Shown piece after piece: positions 60,456 to 64,000 of a DNA stretch of 64,000 nt. How positions within the stretch are numbered: position 1 is the first letter of the stretch; each line of letters opens with the position of its first letter. Below the pieces are notes generated by a model. That model did no database searches. It had not been told where the DNA came from and saw only the letters and a list, made by a program, of their open reading frames with translations. Origin of the DNA: CAYVZU01 sp964455935 (GTDB lineage Bacteria > Fibrobacterota > CAYVZU01); NCBI GenBank assembly GCA_964455935.1, contig CAYVZU010000004.1, forward strand, positions 1-64,000, written 5' to 3'. A program made the translations under genes and the position numbers.

Positions 60456-62729
60456 ATGAATCAAAGCCATTACCATCTTTTGGTAAGCAAAGCGATCGCT
60501 ACTATAAGGGCAAATATCGCAGGTCCTGTTTCGGTTTCCCAAATTGCCAAGCAACTTCATTATTCAGAAGTCCAATTTCGCACTATTTTCAAAAAAACAA
60601 CAGGCGAAGGAATTTTGGAGCATATTCTCCGCTTGCGGCTCGACAAGGCTAAAGAGCTCTTGCGCAATACTGATTTGGCCATCACAGATATTGCAATGGA
60701 TGTTGGTTTTGGAAGCCACACGCATTTTACGCGAACGTTCAGTAAAAGGGCGGGACTCACGCCTTCCGCATTTCGGATCTTGTCGCGCAAGCAAATGGGG
60801 GCGGAGCTTGATACGAACAAAAACGGAAAGCAGAATAGCCGGATAATATCCAACATTCCGGCCGAGATGGAGCTGGGGCGTCTATGGCAGCCGCTTTGCG
60901 GGACATGGATCCATAAGGAGGGGATTGTTTGGGGAACTGCGGAAGAAGATACGGTCTTGCGCTACGCACGCCGGCTCCCCGAAAATTTCGCCATTCAGCT
61001 CGAACTGCGATTTACTCCAACAAAAGAATTGGGCCAAACGGAATTCCATCTTCGGCTGGAAGATAACGAAAACCAACAAACGTATTGCCTGTTCAAACTG
61101 GGAATCAATGATAATACATCTGGAACATTGGCCCGCACAGGTCTTGCAATGCAGGGGAACTTCGGCGCCGTTTTCAAGCCAAACCATTGGCAGAAGGTGC
61201 GCGTGGAATTGAAAGACGACCATTTGCAGCTCCGCTTGGATGATGAAATGCTGTTCCGATTCCGAGATCCATTCCCGGCTCCGTATTTGGGCCGCTGTAA
61301 ATTGTCGTTTGGAAGCTGGCGCAGCAATATTCAAATCCGCAACATTTCGATTGAGGATTTGGGTTTCCTTCCGCTTATACGCACAGTGCGGCAGGGAGAT
61401 TCGCTTTTTAATTTGCAGCTATATGATCAGGCCAGAGACTTCTATATGCGGCTTCTGGAATCGGACGTGTCTTTTGCCGACCAAATGGAATTGCATTATA
61501 AGATTGCCATGTGCTATGTCCGCCAGGGCCTTTATGCCGAAGCCCGTCCCAGGCTCTTGAAGGTTGCGACCCTACCTCTGCGCGACTTCTGGGGGCAGCA
61601 TGCGCGATTGGCCCTTTTGGAGGTCGGTTGGAAAGAAGGAAGGCATGAGAATTTGGTCCTGGAAATGAAGCAGCTCTTCGGCCACAAACCGCTTTGCGAC
61701 GGCATCCGCCAAATGGCCAAGGAGGCAGCAGACCAATACAATTTAAACGGTTTTTACACGCGAGCGTTGAAGCTGCAGCAAATGCTCAGCGAGGTGGAGA
61801 ATAAGAGCGTACTATGTCGCCAAAATCATCTGGATCTGGCCGAGGCTCTAATCACGCTGAACCATTTTGAGCAGGCGGAAAAAGAGCTATTGCGCCTGGC
61901 CGAATCGACGGCTGGACTTAACCAGATCCATACCTATACCCTTCTAACCCTTGCAGACGTTCAGCTTTATCAGGGAAAAACCAGCGAGTGCATGCAAACA
62001 CTGGAGCTTGCGCGCAGCAGAACGCAAAATCAAACAATGCTGGCGCATTGTGATATTCATTTTGCCGGGGTACTGCGCTCGCAAGAGCGTATGCCTGAAT
62101 CCATAGCACTTCTGGAGGACGTTCCGCGAAAATACCCAAATGTGGGCCGGCTGGCCCAATACGCAGAGCTTATGGCTTCACTCACATGGTGCGCCTTGGA
62201 AAATTGCGACGAAGCACTTAGGATATTGGAGCGAATTAAACAAAAATCACCGGATCATCCCAACCTTGCGGCCGGAAGCGGAAGCAAGTTTCTTTTCGTC
62301 CCTCATCTTGTGAAAGGCGATTTTCTTCAAGCCGCAGAAATAATCCACCGCGATGCGCAACATAACGATGATCGGGCGGCCCTTCATGCTCTGCAGGCGA
62401 TCCGGGCAGGCATAGTATTCGAACTTGCCGGAAACGTGAAGGCCGCAAGAAAAATCTGGTCCAATGTTACGCGGCGCTATCCTTCCTCTGCAGTTCCATT
62501 TCTCGGCATGCTCGCGCATAATCTGCTTGGTGGTAGCGTGGACCAATTGGAGTCCATGCCCTATCCGATGTTCAACCGTTCCGAGATATTTTATCTTGTC
62601 GCGCTGCTCGAAGAAAAGCGGGGCGAAAAGAGCGCCGCGGATCTTTTGGAGATGAGCTGGAAAGAAGACCGCTCACTAATATGGCCAGCATACTTGGCCA
62701 AACAAAGGCTGCAAAAACTCCGACCGTGA
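60456..62729 (+). CDS. AraC-type HTH regulator fused to DUF1080-like and TPR domains
   Basis: A protein of 757 residues with an inverted layout for the family. The AraC double HTH is N-terminal (residues about 10-110: VSVSQIAKQLHYSEVQFRTI and ITDIAMDVGFGSHTHFTRTF). A lectin-like/3-keto-glycoside-hydrolase-like domain follows at about 145-300 (NFAIQLELRFTPTKELGQ, FKPNHWQKVRVELKDDHLQL). At least eight TPR-like helical repeats follow to the end (LYDQARDFYMRLLESDVSFA, LNHFEQAEKELLRL). Without membrane segments it is likely cytoplasmic and may sense a glycan-derived ligand. It sits divergent to the secreted-protein genes it probably regulates. The DUF1080-like call is tentative. Confidence 0.82.
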   Translation: MNQSHYHLLVSKAIATIRANIAGPVSVSQIAKQLHYSEVQFRTIFKKTTGEGILEHILRLRLDKAKELLRNTDLAITDIAMDVGFGSHTHFTRTFSKRAGLTPSAFRILSRKQMGAELDTNKNGKQNSRIISNIPAEMELGRLWQPLCGTWIHKEGIVWGTAEEDTVLRYARRLPENFAIQLELRFTPTKELGQTEFHLRLEDNENQQTYCLFKLGINDNTSGTLARTGLAMQGNFGAVFKPNHWQKVRVELKDDHLQLRLDDEMLFRFRDPFPAPYLGRCKLSFGSWRSNIQIRNISIEDLGFLPLIRTVRQGDSLFNLQLYDQARDFYMRLLESDVSFADQMELHYKIAMCYVRQGLYAEARPRLLKVATLPLRDFWGQHARLALLEVGWKEGRHENLVLEMKQLFGHKPLCDGIRQMAKEAADQYNLNGFYTRALKLQQMLSEVENKSVLCRQNHLDLAEALITLNHFEQAEKELLRLAESTAGLNQIHTYTLLTLADVQLYQGKTSECMQTLELARSRTQNQTMLAHCDIHFAGVLRSQERMPESIALLEDVPRKYPNVGRLAQYAELMASLTWCALENCDEALRILERIKQKSPDHPNLAAGSGSKFLFVPHLVKGDFLQAAEIIHRDAQHNDDRAALHALQAIRAGIVFELAGNVKAARKIWSNVTRRYPSSAVPFLGMLAHNLLGGSVDQLESMPYPMFNRSEIFYLVALLEEKRGEKSAADLLEMSWKEDRSLIWPAYLAKQRLQKLRP

Positions 62730-63403
62730 CAACGATTTTGTTTCTTCGTTCAGACCCGTTGCCAGGCCACGGTTTTGGAATTATGGATCCGTTACGGTGC
62801 CCGTGTTTTTTTGGCCGCTTTGCCCTGGCGACCAATGGATTCATATGGCACGCACTTGGGCGTGTTCGGAGATTTAGGAGCATTTCCGAAGTAGCATAGG
62901 CTTTGGCCTGTGCTGCGTCAGAAAGTTCTTCCCGAGATGCGCTCCAAGAAATAATTGGAAAAATCCGTTCCCAGCGCGCTGAGTTTTGGTCGGGCCACCC
63001 CTTCCGCAACACCCCAATTATCCACCACCGGATCGAACAGCATGGCTTGAAGCGCGATGTCGTCCGTGCAAACCTTGGAATTCACGTCCGAATACGAGAA
63101 ATAGGGCCTATTTTTGCAATTCCTCTTTGCCGTAAATTGCGCAATACCATTGGTGCGTGCTCCATTGATGGGGGGAACGTGATATTGAGCATCGGCCTCT
63201 TTGGAAGCCAAGGTTTGAATGGAAATGGGGAGTACGAATCAATGACTTCATTTCGGCCGATTCCGCTGTCTAGTATATTAGTGTTTTACTATGACAGGAG
63301 ATGCCGGTTTGGCGCCGGTCAGGGCCAAATTGCGTTTATTAAGTGCGCAATCAAACCGACGAGGGCGCGCGATTGGCATGCGTCCGCGGACACAATTGAT
63401 TTT
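62730..63403. other. Gene-poor spacer before mfd
   Basis: A 674-base stretch with no well-supported gene. A minus-strand frame (62918-63211, 97 codons, TTG start, no ribosome-binding site) reads as possible coding sequence, but I cannot place it in a family. It could be a C-terminal remnant of a lost gene. A short ACGG/CCGT hairpin with a GTTTTTTT run at about 62792-62811 may terminate the AraC/TPR gene. Confidence 0.45.
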
Positions 63404-64000
63404 ATGCAAACAGTAGCCACAAAGAGCCTGCGCGATTTTGTTCTGGATCTGGACCAGGGCGAACTGGAACCCATCCTTTCCGCGCCCGGCCAGGAACCGG
63501 TTCTTGTGGAAGGCCTGGCAGCATCGGCCCCGACATTCCTGATCGCCCGTGCATTTCTCCAGCAGAAAAAATCGATCCTTGTCCTGTGCCAATTCCCCAA
63601 GACGGCCGAAGCGTTGCAGTCGGACCTGGAAGGCTTTTTGGGCGAGGACCAGGTCCGGTTCTTTCCGCACCGCGAAGGCAGCATCTACGACGGCCATTCG
63701 CCCTTTGGCCATACCAGCGAGCTGCGTTTCCAAACCCTGGAATCCCTGCTGCGCAAAGAGCCTTGCGTGGTCATTGCCACCGTGCAGGCCTTCATGCAGA
63801 AGATCGTGCCGCCCCGGGAGCTCCTTCACAATATTCTCCGGCTCGAAGTGGGCCAGGAGTTCGATCTGCGCGACCTGCGCTCTTCCTTGGTGCAAATGGG
63901 ATTTGCCCACGCGCCGGTGGTGGAGGAGATCGGCCAGTTCAGCGTGCGCGGCGGAATCGTGGACATCTTCCCCTATTTGGCGGACCAACCGCTGCGTGTC
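63404..64000 (+). CDS. mfd: Mfd, transcription-repair coupling factor (N-terminal part)
   Basis: 199 codons of the 5' end, continuing past the window. The visible part is the UvrB-homology region of Mfd (residues about 25-199). It includes KKSILVLCQFPKTAEALQSD, VRFFPHREGSIYDGHSPFG and the family signature GQFSVRGGIVDIFP. Mfd removes stalled RNA polymerase and recruits UvrA to damage. ATG at 63404 is taken as the start; the frame is open upstream to about 63300 without a better start. Likely full length is over 1000 residues. Confidence 0.92.
   Translation, partial: MQTVATKSLRDFVLDLDQGELEPILSAPGQEPVLVEGLAASAPTFLIARAFLQQKKSILVLCQFPKTAEALQSDLEGFLGEDQVRFFPHREGSIYDGHSPFGHTSELRFQTLESLLRKEPCVVIATVQAFMQKIVPPRELLHNILRLEVGQEFDLRDLRSSLVQMGFAHAPVVEEIGQFSVRGGIVDIFPYLADQPLRV

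Noticed and set aside
62918..63211. A 97-codon minus-strand open frame
   Set aside because: It has only a TTG start and no ribosome-binding site, and I could not place it in a family; listed within the spacer entry, not as a gene.
1..64000. tRNA, rRNA or CRISPR arrays
   Set aside because: Scanning by eye found no TPsiC-like GTTCGA(A/T)CC arms in tRNA context, no rRNA stretches and no regularly spaced direct repeats.

Overview
The window looks like a piece of the chromosome of an uncultured, anaerobic or microaerophilic Gram-negative bacterium with fairly high GC. Supporting signs are a secretin, lipoproteins, an outer-membrane beta-barrel, a multiheme cytochrome, a W/Mo formate dehydrogenase, rubrerythrin, and secreted proteins with C-terminal anchoring or sorting-like domains as seen in FCB-group bacteria (for example relatives of Fibrobacterota). 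The phylum is an inference. No rRNA, tRNA, CRISPR array or complete insertion sequence was seen.

Region 1 (1-11.9 kb, minus strand) is a formate/tungsten module. It runs from an OxlT-type formate/oxalate carrier through NuoE, a NuoF fused to a GltD-like flavoprotein, and a cysteine-type formate dehydrogenase catalytic subunit to a rubrerythrin-like protein. After a short gap come a small conserved-looking protein, a ModE-like regulator, the tungstate ABC transporter TupABC and MobB (cut by the window edge). A near-perfect CRP-type palindrome lies upstream of the carrier.

Region 2 (12.4-19.2 kb, minus strand) is a tight nine-gene operon. It holds a Cys-rich HTH regulator, a DUF2271 protein, a seven-heme lipoprotein, a DUF4266 lipoprotein with a Gly/Cys tail, a DUF3570 beta-barrel, a TlpA thioredoxin, CcdA, ResB and CcsA. 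It combines a putative envelope redox conduit with its own cytochrome c maturation machinery and is the best candidate here for an undescribed system. Divergent from it is an ECF-type cobalt/nickel transporter (CbiMN fusion, CbiQ, CbiO; 19.5-22.0 kb).

Region 3 (22.3-28.8 kb, plus strand) is a type IV pilus/type II secretion-like assembly operon: secretin, PilM/N-like, PilO-P-like, a PilX-like protein with a beta-helix-like body and two prepilins. The matching GspE/PilB ATPase and GspF/PilC membrane protein are at 51.7-54.6 kb. Between 28.8 and 36 kb lie a broken Ycf48-like fragment, a perfect palindrome, gdhA with an upstream LysR regulator, the KtrB/KtrA potassium uptake pair, a truncated HIT-protein remnant, a methyltransferase and an LPG-synthase-type membrane protein.

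Region 4 (36-49.8 kb) carries cell-surface glycan genes (YfhO-like, RfbD-like, DPM1-like, a fused GT2, KdnB-like, GH130), a HAD phosphatase, an unusual metallo-beta-lactamase-fold protein and UvrA. Its spacers hold two copies of a CACAGAG-rich inverted-repeat element.

Region 5 (54.9-62.7 kb) is visibly more AT-rich. It encodes two paralogous secreted proteins flanking a large secreted two-domain esterase-like hydrolase, with a divergent AraC-HTH/TPR regulator. This looks like an acquired polysaccharide-related cassette. The window ends in the 5' part of mfd.
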